Assembly: GCA_045119035.1 (NCBI GenBank)
Contig: JBGVCU010000060.1
Span: 1 to 64,000 of the forward strand
Source of the DNA: CAYVQA01 sp045119035
GTDB lineage: Bacteria; Bacillota_I; Bacilli_A; ML615J-28; CAG-313
Reading direction: 5' to 3'
DNA length: 64,000 nt
This document shows positions 36,521 to 44,709 of the stretch, piece by piece. A program made the position numbers and the translations under genes. The notes below the pieces were generated by a model, which did no database searches, was not told the origin of the DNA, and worked only from the letters and a program-made list of their open reading frames with translations. Within the stretch, counting starts at the first letter, position 1; each line of letters opens with the position of its first letter.

Positions 36521-39223
36521 ATGAAAAAATTAACTGGTTCACAAATCAGACAAATGTGGTTAGATTTCTTTGCTTCAAAAGGGCATGAAATTATTCCAAG
36601 TGCTTCACTTGTTCCACATGATGATCCTACTTTACTTTGGATTAACGCAGGGGTTGCCCCATTAAAAAAATATTTTGATGGTCGTGAAAAACCGAATAAT
36701 CCAAGATTAACAAATGCTCAAAAATCAATTCGTACAAACGATATTGATAATGTTGGTAAAACTGCTCGTCACCATACATTCTTTGAAATGTTAGGGAATT
36801 TCTCTATTGGTGATTATTTTAGAGAGGAAGTGTTACCATGGGCTGCAGAACTTTTGTTCGATGAAAAATGGTTTGGATTTGATAAAAATCTAATCTATAT
36901 TACTTATTATCCTGGTGATATGGATACTTATGATAAATGGATTTCTTTAGGAATTGCACCTGATCATTTAATTAGAGTGGAAGGAAATTTCTGGGAAATT
37001 GGAGAAGGTCCTTGTGGTCCTGATACAGAAATCTTCTTTGATAGAGGAATTAAATATGATCCAGAAAATATCGGATCTGATTTAATTAAAAATGATATTG
37101 AAAATGATCGTTTTATTGAAATTTGGAATATTGTATTTAGCCAATTTAATTCAAAACCTGGTCTACCTAGAGAAAGTTATCCTGAACTTCCAAGTAAAAA
37201 TATCGATACAGGATGTGGTTTAGAAAGAATGGCTTGTGTAATGCAAGAAGTAGAAACAAACTATGATTCAGATTTATTTATGCCATTAATTGACTTTATT
37301 TCTGAATATACTGGTCTTGATTATCATAAAGCTGATTATAAAATGCCATATCGTGTTATTGCTGACCATATTAGAAGTGTAACATTTGCTATTGCTGATG
37401 GAGCTTCACTTTCTAATGAAGGACGTGGATATGTTTTAAGAAGAATCTTACGTAGAGCTGTTAGATTTGGTAAAAAACTTGGAATTAACGAACCATTCTT
37501 ATATAAAATGGTTGATATCGTTGTAAGTAAATTCAATGATTTCTATCCATATTTAGATGAAAAGAAAGAAGTAGTTAAGAAAATTATTAAAATTGAAGAA
37601 GAAGCATTCTTAAAAACACTTGAAAATGGTGAAAAGAAATTATTAGATATTATTGAAAACACAAATTCTAATACAATTTCTGGAAAAAATGCTTTCTTAT
37701 TATATGATACATTTGGTTTCCCAATTGAACTTACTGAAGAGGTATGTTTAGAAAAAGGTAAGACTGTTGATATTGAAGGATTTAAAGCAGAACTTGCAGC
37801 TCAAAAAGAAAGAGCTAGAAATGCTAGAAATGATCAACAATCAATGAATAACCAAAATGAAGATTATTTAAATTATAAAGATAGTGTTGAATTTGTTGGT
37901 TATACTACTTTATCTAAAGAAGCAAAAGTTATTGCAGTATTTAAAGATGGTAAAAAAGTTGAATCTGCATCTGGTGATGTTGAAATTGTAACTGATGTTA
38001 CACCATTCTATGCTGAAATGGGTGGACAAGTTGGTGATACTGGAACACTTGTATTTAATGATCAAGCTTATGAAGTTAATGATTGTTTTAGACTTCCTAA
38101 TGGACAAAATACACATGTTGTTTCAATGGAAGAAACTACTATTAGTGTAAATGATGTGGTATTACTTGAAGTTAATACAACAAAACGTCATGACATAGCA
38201 TGTAATCACTCTGCAACACACCTTTTAAATGAAGCTTTAAGAAAAGTTTTAGGAAATCATGTAATGCAACATGGTTCAATGGTATCAAGCGATAGACTTC
38301 GTTTTGACTTTAACCATTATCAAAACCCTTCAATTGAAGAATTATATCAAATTGAAAGTTTAGTTAATGAAAATATTACAAAAGCTCATACAGTAAATAC
38401 TATTGAAACATCTTTAGCTGATGCAAAAGCAAGAGGAGCTCAAGCAGTGTTCGGTGAAAAATATGGAGATGTTGTTCGTTTAGTTGATATGGATTTCTCT
38501 AAAGAATTATGTGGTGGTACACATGTTAAAAATACTAGTGAAATTACAAAACTTGCAATTGTTTCTATTGAATCAAAAGGTTCAGGAATTTTTAGAATTG
38601 AAGCTGTATCAGGTAATAGTTTAGTTAAAGGTATCGAAAATGCTGTTGCTAATTTAAAAAATGATTTAAATACATCAATTACTAAAATTAATGAAACAAT
38701 TAATTTAGCAAAAGAAAAAAACATTAATGTTAAATCTGAAACTGTATTAGTTCCTGAACTAGAATATAGTTATAAAGATATTATCAACTATAGAATTGCT
38801 TCTGAAAATGCTAAAAAAGAATTAAGAAATGTAGAAAAACAATTAGAAATGTCATTAAGAAATGCAGCTTCAAGTGATTTATCAAGCTATATTAATCAAC
38901 TTGTTGATCATAATGATATGAAAGTTCTTGTTACAAAAGTAGAAAATTTAGAAGTAAATGTATTAAAAGATATTGTAGATAAAGTGTCAGATCAAATATC
39001 TAAAGGTGTTGTATTTGCTGCTAATGTAGTAAATAATGAAAAAATTGTATTCATTGCTAAAAACAAAGGAACATCATATGCTTGTGGTAATTTAGTAAAA
39101 GAAGCTGCTATTATATGTGGTGGTAACGGTGGGGGAAGACCTGATTTTGCACAAGCTGGTGGTAGAGACGTTACAAAAGTTGATGATGCATTAAATAGAA
39201 TTAAGGAAATTATTTTAGGATAA
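36521..39223 (+). CDS. alaS: Alanyl-tRNA synthetase
   Basis: The 900-aa class II synthetase charges tRNA-Ala. It contains motif 1-3 regions in the first 250 residues (SLVPHDDPTLLWINAGV, RHHTFFEMLGNFS, GCGLERM), the editing domain with the metal-binding NHSATHLL and CGGTH motifs, and the C-terminal Gly-rich C-Ala domain (CGGNGGGRPDFAQAGG). Expression is controlled by the T-box leader just upstream. The stop overlaps ruvX (gaTAATGcg), as in the Bacillus alaS region. Confidence 0.98.
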   Translation: MKKLTGSQIRQMWLDFFASKGHEIIPSASLVPHDDPTLLWINAGVAPLKKYFDGREKPNNPRLTNAQKSIRTNDIDNVGKTARHHTFFEMLGNFSIGDYFREEVLPWAAELLFDEKWFGFDKNLIYITYYPGDMDTYDKWISLGIAPDHLIRVEGNFWEIGEGPCGPDTEIFFDRGIKYDPENIGSDLIKNDIENDRFIEIWNIVFSQFNSKPGLPRESYPELPSKNIDTGCGLERMACVMQEVETNYDSDLFMPLIDFISEYTGLDYHKADYKMPYRVIADHIRSVTFAIADGASLSNEGRGYVLRRILRRAVRFGKKLGINEPFLYKMVDIVVSKFNDFYPYLDEKKEVVKKIIKIEEEAFLKTLENGEKKLLDIIENTNSNTISGKNAFLLYDTFGFPIELTEEVCLEKGKTVDIEGFKAELAAQKERARNARNDQQSMNNQNEDYLNYKDSVEFVGYTTLSKEAKVIAVFKDGKKVESASGDVEIVTDVTPFYAEMGGQVGDTGTLVFNDQAYEVNDCFRLPNGQNTHVVSMEETTISVNDVVLLEVNTTKRHDIACNHSATHLLNEALRKVLGNHVMQHGSMVSSDRLRFDFNHYQNPSIEELYQIESLVNENITKAHTVNTIETSLADAKARGAQAVFGEKYGDVVRLVDMDFSKELCGGTHVKNTSEITKLAIVSIESKGSGIFRIEAVSGNSLVKGIENAVANLKNDLNTSITKINETINLAKEKNINVKSETVLVPELEYSYKDIINYRIASENAKKELRNVEKQLEMSLRNAASSDLSSYINQLVDHNDMKVLVTKVENLEVNVLKDIVDKVSDQISKGVVFAANVVNNEKIVFIAKNKGTSYACGNLVKEAAIICGGNGGGRPDFAQAGGRDVTKVDDALNRIKEIILG

Positions 39224-39663
39224 TGCGTTATATTGGTTTAGATTTAGGTACAAGAACTGTAGGAGTCGCTTATAGTGATTTAACAGGAACTATTGCTTTA
39301 GCTGATCAAACTTATCGTTTCAATGAAAAAGATAGAGCAAAAACTTTAGAAAGTGCTTTAAAATATGTTAAAATAGTTGTTGAAGAGAAAAAAGGGGAAA
39401 AAATAGTTTTAGGTTTACCTAAAAACATGGACGGATCTTTAGGTTTTCAATCTGAATTTGTATTAGAATTTAAGAAATTATTAGAAGAAGAATTAAAACT
39501 TGAAGTGTTTTTATATGATGAACGTTTATCAAGTGTAGAAGTTCATAAAGCGATGTCAAGTGCAAATATGAATACTAGAAAACAAAAATCACATGTTGAT
39601 ACACTAAGTGCTGTTTTAATTTTACAATCCTTCCTTGATTCTTTAAAATTTAAAAATAGATAG
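39223..39663 (+). CDS. ruvX: Putative pre-16S rRNA nuclease / Holliday junction resolvase-like YqgF
   Basis: The 146-aa RNase H-fold protein begins with the family motif YIGLDLGTRTVGVAYSD and keeps VLGLPKNMDGS, FLYDERLSSVEVHKAM and a late Asp (VDTLSAVLILQ). YqgF trims the 5' end of pre-16S rRNA. It overlaps the alaS stop. In B. subtilis yrzL (IreB) lies between alaS and yrrK; that gene is absent here. Confidence 0.95.
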   Translation: MRYIGLDLGTRTVGVAYSDLTGTIALADQTYRFNEKDRAKTLESALKYVKIVVEEKKGEKIVLGLPKNMDGSLGFQSEFVLEFKKLLEEELKLEVFLYDERLSSVEVHKAMSSANMNTRKQKSHVDTLSAVLILQSFLDSLKFKNR

Positions 39664-39674
39664 GAGTTTTAAAA

Positions 39675-40052
39675 ATGAGTGAATTAAAAGAAAATCAATT
39701 AACAGTTATCGATGAAAATGGTAACGAAACTTTATGTCAAATTTTATTTACATTTGAATCTGAAACAACAGGTAAAAAATTTGTTGTATTCTATCCAATC
39801 TCTAGTTTAGAAGATGATGATGATCAAATCGAACTTTCTGCAGCAATGTATACAGAAGGTGAAGATGGTAATGGTGAATTACATGAAATCACTGAAGAAT
39901 CTGATTGGGAAGAAGTAGAAAATGCAATCGAAGAATTTGATCGTACTTATAGCGGACACTGTGGATGTGGATGCGATCATGAATGTGATGATTGTGAAGA
40001 AGATTGCGAAGAAGAATGCGAAGGCGGATGCTGCTGCCATCACGAAGAATAG
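39675..40052 (+). CDS. DUF1292 (YrzB) protein with Cys-rich C-terminal tail
   Basis: Residues 1-92 match the DUF1292/YrzB family (LTVIDENGNETLCQILFTFESETTGKKFVVFYP..ELSAAMYTE), small acidic proteins of unknown function always found near ruvX/alaS. The last 32 residues are unlike the family norm: ten Cys, four His and many Asp/Glu (HCGCGCDHECDDCEEDCEEE then CEGGCCCHHEE). The tail looks like a metal-binding or metallothionein-like appendage. SD aggag precedes ATG 39675. Confidence 0.88.
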   Translation: MSELKENQLTVIDENGNETLCQILFTFESETTGKKFVVFYPISSLEDDDDQIELSAAMYTEGEDGNGELHEITEESDWEEVENAIEEFDRTYSGHCGCGCDHECDDCEEDCEEECEGGCCCHHEE

Positions 40053-40056
40053 GAAA

Positions 40057-40084
40057 AAAAGATGTCTTAATAGACATCTTTTTA
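40057..40084. terminator. Bidirectional terminator between DUF1292 gene and mrp
   Basis: Stem aaaagatgtct / agacatctttt with T runs on both strands. It serves two converging genes and includes the mrp stop codon. Confidence 0.9.
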
Positions 40085-41089
40085 TTTTATATTTAATCTG
40101 AAAATTAAATCATCAACTAAATCATCATATATTTGACCGATTTCTTCGTCAATTTCATATAAAGATTGATGATATTTTGGTTGATTAATTGGAATTTGAG
40201 CAAGAAGTTCTGTTTCTAAATTAACAGCAGTATTAAGTCCTCCACCACTTCCAAAAATAAATTCTTTTTCTTTATTTACTGGATTAATATAGTGCGACAT
40301 GTTTTCAATAACACCAATAATATCATGATTCATTGATTTAGAAGCATAACCTGCTTTAACAGCAACATGACTTGCGGAAGGATGTGGTGTAGTTACAATA
40401 ATCATTGAGGCTTGTGGAACAGCATTTTTTACATCTAGTGCAACATCTCCAGTACCTGGAGGTAAATCAATTAACATTACTTGCATTTTATTATCCCAAG
40501 CAACATCATAGAAGAAGTGATTTAACATAGAATTAAGCATTCCACCTCTCCAAATAACAGCTTGACCTGGTTTTGTAAAAAATTCTGTTGAAATAACTTC
40601 AATATCACCTTTTTTAAGAGGCATAATTTTTTTATTGTTATTCATTCTTAAAGCTTCATGTTCCATTTCAAGAAGTGTAGGAATGCTTGAACCATAAATA
40701 TCAGCATCAATTACTCCAACTTTAAAACCTTTTTTCATAAAACGATAAGCAAGGTTTGCGGTAACTGTACTTTTACCAACCCCACCTTTACCACTTGCAA
40801 TACCGATAAATGTAATTGGACGGCGTGTAATACCGTTATACACTTTATGTTCTTCGATTTCAAGTTTAATACCGTTACATCCAAGGTCTAACTTGATGAT
40901 TTTAGCGATTTCACGTCTAAAATTTTTTTCATCATCAGTCCCAAGTTTACCAATAGCAATAATAGCTGTAACAATACCTGTTTCTTCATCGAAGTTTAAG
41001 TGTTTAATTCCTTCTGTTTCAAGTAAAGTCTTTTTTAAGGTTGGATCGATGACTTTTTCTAAATGTTCTTTAATAGTTATTAAATCCAT
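40082..41089 (-). CDS. mrp: Mrp/ApbC-family iron-sulfur cluster carrier ATPase
   Basis: The 335-aa P-loop protein (MinD/Mrp type) has the deviant Walker A GIASGKGGVGKST and the Mrp motif DLPPGTGDVALD. A DUF59-like N-terminal domain precedes them (about 1-85). Mrp proteins carry and transfer Fe-S clusters. The usual C-terminal CxxC of the family is not visible (only a short FGSGGG region), a variant seen in some Gram-positive homologues. Downstream of tmcAL by 2 nt on the same strand. Confidence 0.92.
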   Translation of the reverse strand: MDLITIKEHLEKVIDPTLKKTLLETEGIKHLNFDEETGIVTAIIAIGKLGTDDEKNFRREIAKIIKLDLGCNGIKLEIEEHKVYNGITRRPITFIGIASGKGGVGKSTVTANLAYRFMKKGFKVGVIDADIYGSSIPTLLEMEHEALRMNNNKKIMPLKKGDIEVISTEFFTKPGQAVIWRGGMLNSMLNHFFYDVAWDNKMQVMLIDLPPGTGDVALDVKNAVPQASMIIVTTPHPSASHVAVKAGYASKSMNHDIIGVIENMSHYINPVNKEKEFIFGSGGGLNTAVNLETELLAQIPINQPKYHQSLYEIDEEIGQIYDDLVDDLIFRLNIK

Positions 41090-41091
41090 AA

Positions 41092-42219
41092 TTAATCCTT
41101 TCTAAGTGGTAATTGAAATTCAATTAAATCATTTGTTTCATTTATAATGTTAAATAATTTAGAAGCAGTAAGTTCTAATTCCAAATGAACTTTTACATCA
41201 AGTGGTACATTTTTATTTGGAGATGAAAAAATATAAGATTTTATTGTTTTATCGAGTTTACTTATATAATTAAATCCCGTTTTATTTGCTCCTAGTAATC
41301 TTAAATAAGGTATATTTGATTTGTTATCTATTGTATTATTTAATAGTAAATTTATTAAATATCTTCTAATTCTAGTTTTTGTATATTTTTTATTAGCAAG
41401 TTTTGATGAAAATTCATCATAATTTAAATTAAAATCACCATTATTAACAATATAATTACCAATTCCTTCAATATCATACGGTAAACGATAGTTTTCAAGT
41501 ATCATTTTTTGTTTTAATAATAACATTATATTTTTATTTTGTAATGATATATTAGTAAAATCTTTTAAGGAAGTGTAATTTGAAGTTTCTTGATTGTTTA
41601 GTAAGAGATTTCTTATTGCACTTGCTGATGTAATATTATTAGTTGGAATAAGTTCATTATATGATCCGATTCTCTTAATAATAATTGATTCGATATTTGT
41701 GTATTGTAATTCTTTTAAATAAAATAATCCTAAGGTAAAATTTGGCTCAGATACAATCTGTAATTCATCAGTAGTTAAATAAGAAGACATAGAATCTAAG
41801 AAAGCTTTTTTATGTCCTATTTGATCTTTTATTAGAGAATTATAATTATTAATAAACTCAGTGCTATTAGAAATTGCAATTACTTTATTTATTAAAGATA
41901 AATCACTTGTTTCGCAACCGAAAGCAAGATGTGTAATACCTGCTTCTTTTAATATACTTACAGCATTTCTAGCAAAAATATCTGCTTTATGCATTGACAA
42001 ACTAATAGGTAATTCAAAAACTAAATCAAATCCAGCATCAAGTAAAGCATTTATTTTGTTTTTCTTTGATAGACATGTTAAATCACCTCTCATAGAGAAG
42101 TATGTTGACATAACAGCAATCAAGCAATCAGGTTTATGAGTTTTTTTAATTTCATCAACTAAATATTGATGACCGTTATGAAATGGATTTGCTTCTAGAA
42201 TTACACCAATTACTTTCAT
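41092..42219 (-). CDS. tmcAL: tRNA(Met) cytidine acetate ligase (YlbM)
   Basis: TmcAL activates acetate with ATP and makes N4-acetylcytidine at the wobble position of elongator tRNA-Met. The 375-aa protein has the nucleotidyltransferase-type start GVILEANPFHNGHQYLV, MSTYFSMRGDLTCLSKKNK and GFDLVFELP, then SASAIRNLL. It is a little shorter than the usual 400 or so, mostly in the C-terminal part. Start ATG 42219 with SD aaggag. Confidence 0.92.
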   Translation of the reverse strand: MKVIGVILEANPFHNGHQYLVDEIKKTHKPDCLIAVMSTYFSMRGDLTCLSKKNKINALLDAGFDLVFELPISLSMHKADIFARNAVSILKEAGITHLAFGCETSDLSLINKVIAISNSTEFINNYNSLIKDQIGHKKAFLDSMSSYLTTDELQIVSEPNFTLGLFYLKELQYTNIESIIIKRIGSYNELIPTNNITSASAIRNLLLNNQETSNYTSLKDFTNISLQNKNIMLLLKQKMILENYRLPYDIEGIGNYIVNNGDFNLNYDEFSSKLANKKYTKTRIRRYLINLLLNNTIDNKSNIPYLRLLGANKTGFNYISKLDKTIKSYIFSSPNKNVPLDVKVHLELELTASKLFNIINETNDLIEFQLPLRKD

Positions 42220-42357
42220 AATTACTCCTTATTAATTTTAATAATTATATCATTTTTATGATAAAATTAAAAGTAAAATACAAAATAACATATTTCTTTT
42301 AAAAAACAATGAAAAATGGTATAATTAATATATAAAATATTAAAGGTAGGTGTTAAA

Positions 42358-43020
42358 ATGATAAAAACCTATTTATTAGATTGTAACTTTTTATATAATA
42401 ATGAAAATTTTAATAAAGCATTAAATAAACTTAATATTGATAGAATTCAAAAAATTAATGCTTTAAAAAATGATAAAGATAAAGTTTTATCAGTTGGATC
42501 GGGACTATTATTAAATCATATTTATTATTTATACGGAATTAGTAACGATATTAAAATCATATATAATGAAAATAATAAACCTTATTTAGAAAATAATTTT
42601 ATTTATTTTAATCTTTCGCATAAAGATAATATTGTAGTTTGCACAGTATGTGATAGTGAGATTGGCGTAGATATTGAAAAGATTACAGAAGTAGATGAAA
42701 AATTAATTTATTATATAAATAAGGAAGAAGAATTCAATGAATTTAAAAATTATTTTCACTACGACGATAATAAAGCATTTTATAAATTATGGACTATCAA
42801 AGAATCTTTTATGAAATATCTAGGTAAGGGATTAAGTGTTGGAATAAAAGATCTAGTTGTTAAAACGGATCCTTTAAGAATATTTTATAAAGATGAAGTT
42901 TATAAGGTATTTTTTAAAGAACATTTATATCAAGATTATGTAATTACAATTTGCTGTAAATATATTGGTGAAATGCATCAATTAATTGTAATAGAAAATG
43001 AAAATAGCTTACTAAATTAA
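42358..43020 (+). CDS. 4'-phosphopantetheinyl transferase (Sfp type)
   Basis: The 220-aa enzyme transfers phosphopantetheine from CoA to a carrier protein Ser. Family motifs are GSGLLLNHIY, NLSHKDNIVVCTV, the metal-binding IGVDIEKI and FYKLWTIKESFMKYLGKGLS (WxxKEA-like). The broad-specificity Sfp type is distinct from AcpS and normally serves secondary-metabolite carriers or can replace AcpS. No carrier protein or NRPS/PKS gene is nearby, so it may serve the fatty acid ACP. SD aggtaggtg precedes ATG 42358. Confidence 0.9.
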   Translation: MIKTYLLDCNFLYNNENFNKALNKLNIDRIQKINALKNDKDKVLSVGSGLLLNHIYYLYGISNDIKIIYNENNKPYLENNFIYFNLSHKDNIVVCTVCDSEIGVDIEKITEVDEKLIYYINKEEEFNEFKNYFHYDDNKAFYKLWTIKESFMKYLGKGLSVGIKDLVVKTDPLRIFYKDEVYKVFFKEHLYQDYVITICCKYIGEMHQLIVIENENSLLN

Positions 43021-43036
43021 GTAAGCTATTTTTTTA
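43003..43036. terminator. Bidirectional terminator between the Sfp-type gene and aroQ
   Basis: Stem aatagcttac / gtaagctatt with T runs on either strand, shared by converging genes. Confidence 0.9.
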
Positions 43037-43457
43037 TTAGATAATCTATTGCTTCTTTATAACTTTGTATACCTTTACCCATAAAAGTATTTTTACATAC
43101 ATCTGTTAAATATGAAAAGTTTCTATAAGGTTCTCTTTTTGTAATATCACTTAAATGAACTTCGATTACATCTTTATTAATTGATGATACAGCATCTTTA
43201 ATTGATATTGATGTATGGGTATATCCACCAGCATTTAAAATAACACCGATAATATCGTTATTAAAATGTGCTTCTTGAAGTAAGTCAATAATTTTTCCTT
43301 CATAATTAGTTTGATAAATTTCTAATTCAATATTATATTGTTTAGTATAAGTAGTTAATTCATTATTTAATTCATTGTAAGTCATTGTTCCATAGATATT
43401 AGGTTCTCTAATACCTAAAAAATTTAAATTCGGTCCGTTTATAATTCTTATTTTCAT
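43026..43457 (-). CDS. aroQ: Type II 3-dehydroquinate dehydratase
   Basis: AroQ removes water from 3-dehydroquinate in the shikimate pathway. The 143-aa protein begins with the signature IINGPNLNFLGIREPNIYG, with the catalytic Tyr in IYG. It continues with QTNYEGKIIDLLQEAH, VILNAGGYTHTSISIKDAV and EVHLSDITKREPYR. The mid-region His of VHLS is present. No other aro genes are in the window. It overlaps the upstream small gene by 4 nt. Confidence 0.95.
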   Translation of the reverse strand: MKIRIINGPNLNFLGIREPNIYGTMTYNELNNELTTYTKQYNIELEIYQTNYEGKIIDLLQEAHFNNDIIGVILNAGGYTHTSISIKDAVSSINKDVIEVHLSDITKREPYRNFSYLTDVCKNTFMGKGIQSYKEAIDYLIKK

Positions 43458-43768
43458 AGTAAAGCCTCAAATTCTTCTAAAGAAATATGTTTATCAATAT
43501 TTATTAATTTGTAATCAATATTTATTACTTCTTTAAATAAGTCAAAATGTTCAATTATAATTATATCTGTATCGATTTCATTTAGATGTTTATAGTATGT
43601 TTTAACATAGTCGTTATAAATAGTTGGATAGTTAATATTATTTTTATAAATATCTTTTGTGATATCTAAGTTATTTAAGGTATTTATTGTATTGATAATT
43701 TTTGGGAAATCACTTTTTTGATATTTAGTTGGTAAAAAATCATTATTTAATGTTACTATTACTGTCAT
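43454..43768 (-). CDS. Small protein of unknown function upstream of aroQ
   Basis: The 104-aa protein (from ATG 43768, SD ggtgat) is not recognised. It has no membrane segment or Cys, and is rich in Ile, Asn and Tyr. It alternates short beta-like strands (MTVIVTLNND, DIIIIEHFDLF, YKLINID) with helices. A longer form from 43819 would add 17 residues but has no good SD. Its 4-nt overlap with aroQ implies coupled translation. Confidence 0.6.
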   Translation of the reverse strand: MTVIVTLNNDFLPTKYQKSDFPKIINTINTLNNLDITKDIYKNNINYPTIYNDYVKTYYKHLNEIDTDIIIIEHFDLFKEVINIDYKLINIDKHISLEEFEALL

Positions 43769-43839
43769 AATAATCACCAGTATTTCATATTTATTTTTAT
43801 AATATACTTTATTATACAATAAAATGGAGGTTATTGCAA

Positions 43840-44625
43840 ATGAAAATGATTTTACTGGGTGCTTTTTTAGGATTTGGTTTAATTATTCCAGGTGTATCTT
43901 GTACTACTACAGCAATTATATATAACGTATATGATGATTATATAGATTTACTTAAGAATTTTTATAAATATAAAATTTTAAAAAAACATTATAAATTATT
44001 AATTGGTTTACTTTTGGGTGTTGTTTTTACAATTATTTGTTTAAATAAAGTATATAATAAAGTTCCAATTTTAATCAATAGTTTATTTTTATGTTTAATG
44101 ATCGAAGGGTTTAATAAGATAATTAAAGAAAAAGAGATAAAAATAAAAGAAAGTAAAGATTTTTTAAAGCTTACATGTGGGTTTGTTTTAATATTTTTGA
44201 TTAAATTATTTTTAAGTAGCATTAATGTTTCATCTAATTCAGTTTATTACTTACTTATTGTAGGTTATCTTACTAGTTTTTCATTTTTAGTTCCTGGACT
44301 AAGTGGTGGAATGATTATGATGTCTTTTGGTGTCTATTTTTATTTTGTTGATTTATTTTATATGATTTTAGTAGATTTTCCTTATTTTAATATAAATAAT
44401 TTATTAATTGTTTTTTTATTTGGTATCTTTATTATCTTAGGAATAATGATAAATAGTAAATTTATTAATCTTAATATTAAGAGTTTTTTTGTTATTGGGA
44501 TAATAATTGGTTCTATTTTTTTAATGTTTCTAGAACACTTAAATATGTTAAATACGTTAATAGATTTTTATAAATATCTTTTTTGGATAGTAATTTATTT
44601 GATATTTTATATTATAAGAAGATGA
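43840..44625 (+). CDS. DUF368 family membrane protein (PopT-like polyprenyl-phosphate transporter)
   Basis: The 261-aa protein has about eight membrane segments and the two internally repeated family motifs: GLIIPGVSCTTTAIIYNVYDDY near the N-terminus and FLVPGLSGGMIMMSFGVYF at about residues 150-168. DUF368 proteins have been shown to recycle undecaprenyl phosphate across the membrane (PopT). The second residue set of motif 1 (SCTTT) differs from the usual SGGT. ATG 43840 with SD ggagg 9 nt upstream is preferred over TTG 43834. The gene ends in TGA, showing that TGA is a stop here. Confidence 0.85.
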   Translation: MKMILLGAFLGFGLIIPGVSCTTTAIIYNVYDDYIDLLKNFYKYKILKKHYKLLIGLLLGVVFTIICLNKVYNKVPILINSLFLCLMIEGFNKIIKEKEIKIKESKDFLKLTCGFVLIFLIKLFLSSINVSSNSVYYLLIVGYLTSFSFLVPGLSGGMIMMSFGVYFYFVDLFYMILVDFPYFNINNLLIVFLFGIFIILGIMINSKFINLNIKSFFVIGIIIGSIFLMFLEHLNMLNTLIDFYKYLFWIVIYLIFYIIRR

Positions 44626-44647
44626 GATTGCTGTGTATGTAATAGAC

Positions 44648-44676
44648 TTGATAAAAAAGGTCATTTTTGGTATAAT
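44648..44676 (+). promoter_or_regulatory. Promoter of the ABC exporter operon
   Basis: TTGATA (44648-44653), 17-bp spacer, TGGTATAAT with TATAAT at 44671-44676. Confidence 0.8.
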
Positions 44677-44709
44677 TAATAGAAATACATTTATAAAGTT
44701 GGTGATGAT

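Noticed and set aside
41861..42139. Plus-strand frame opposite tmcAL
   Set aside because: It is antisense to conserved TmcAL motifs with no SD or known domain.
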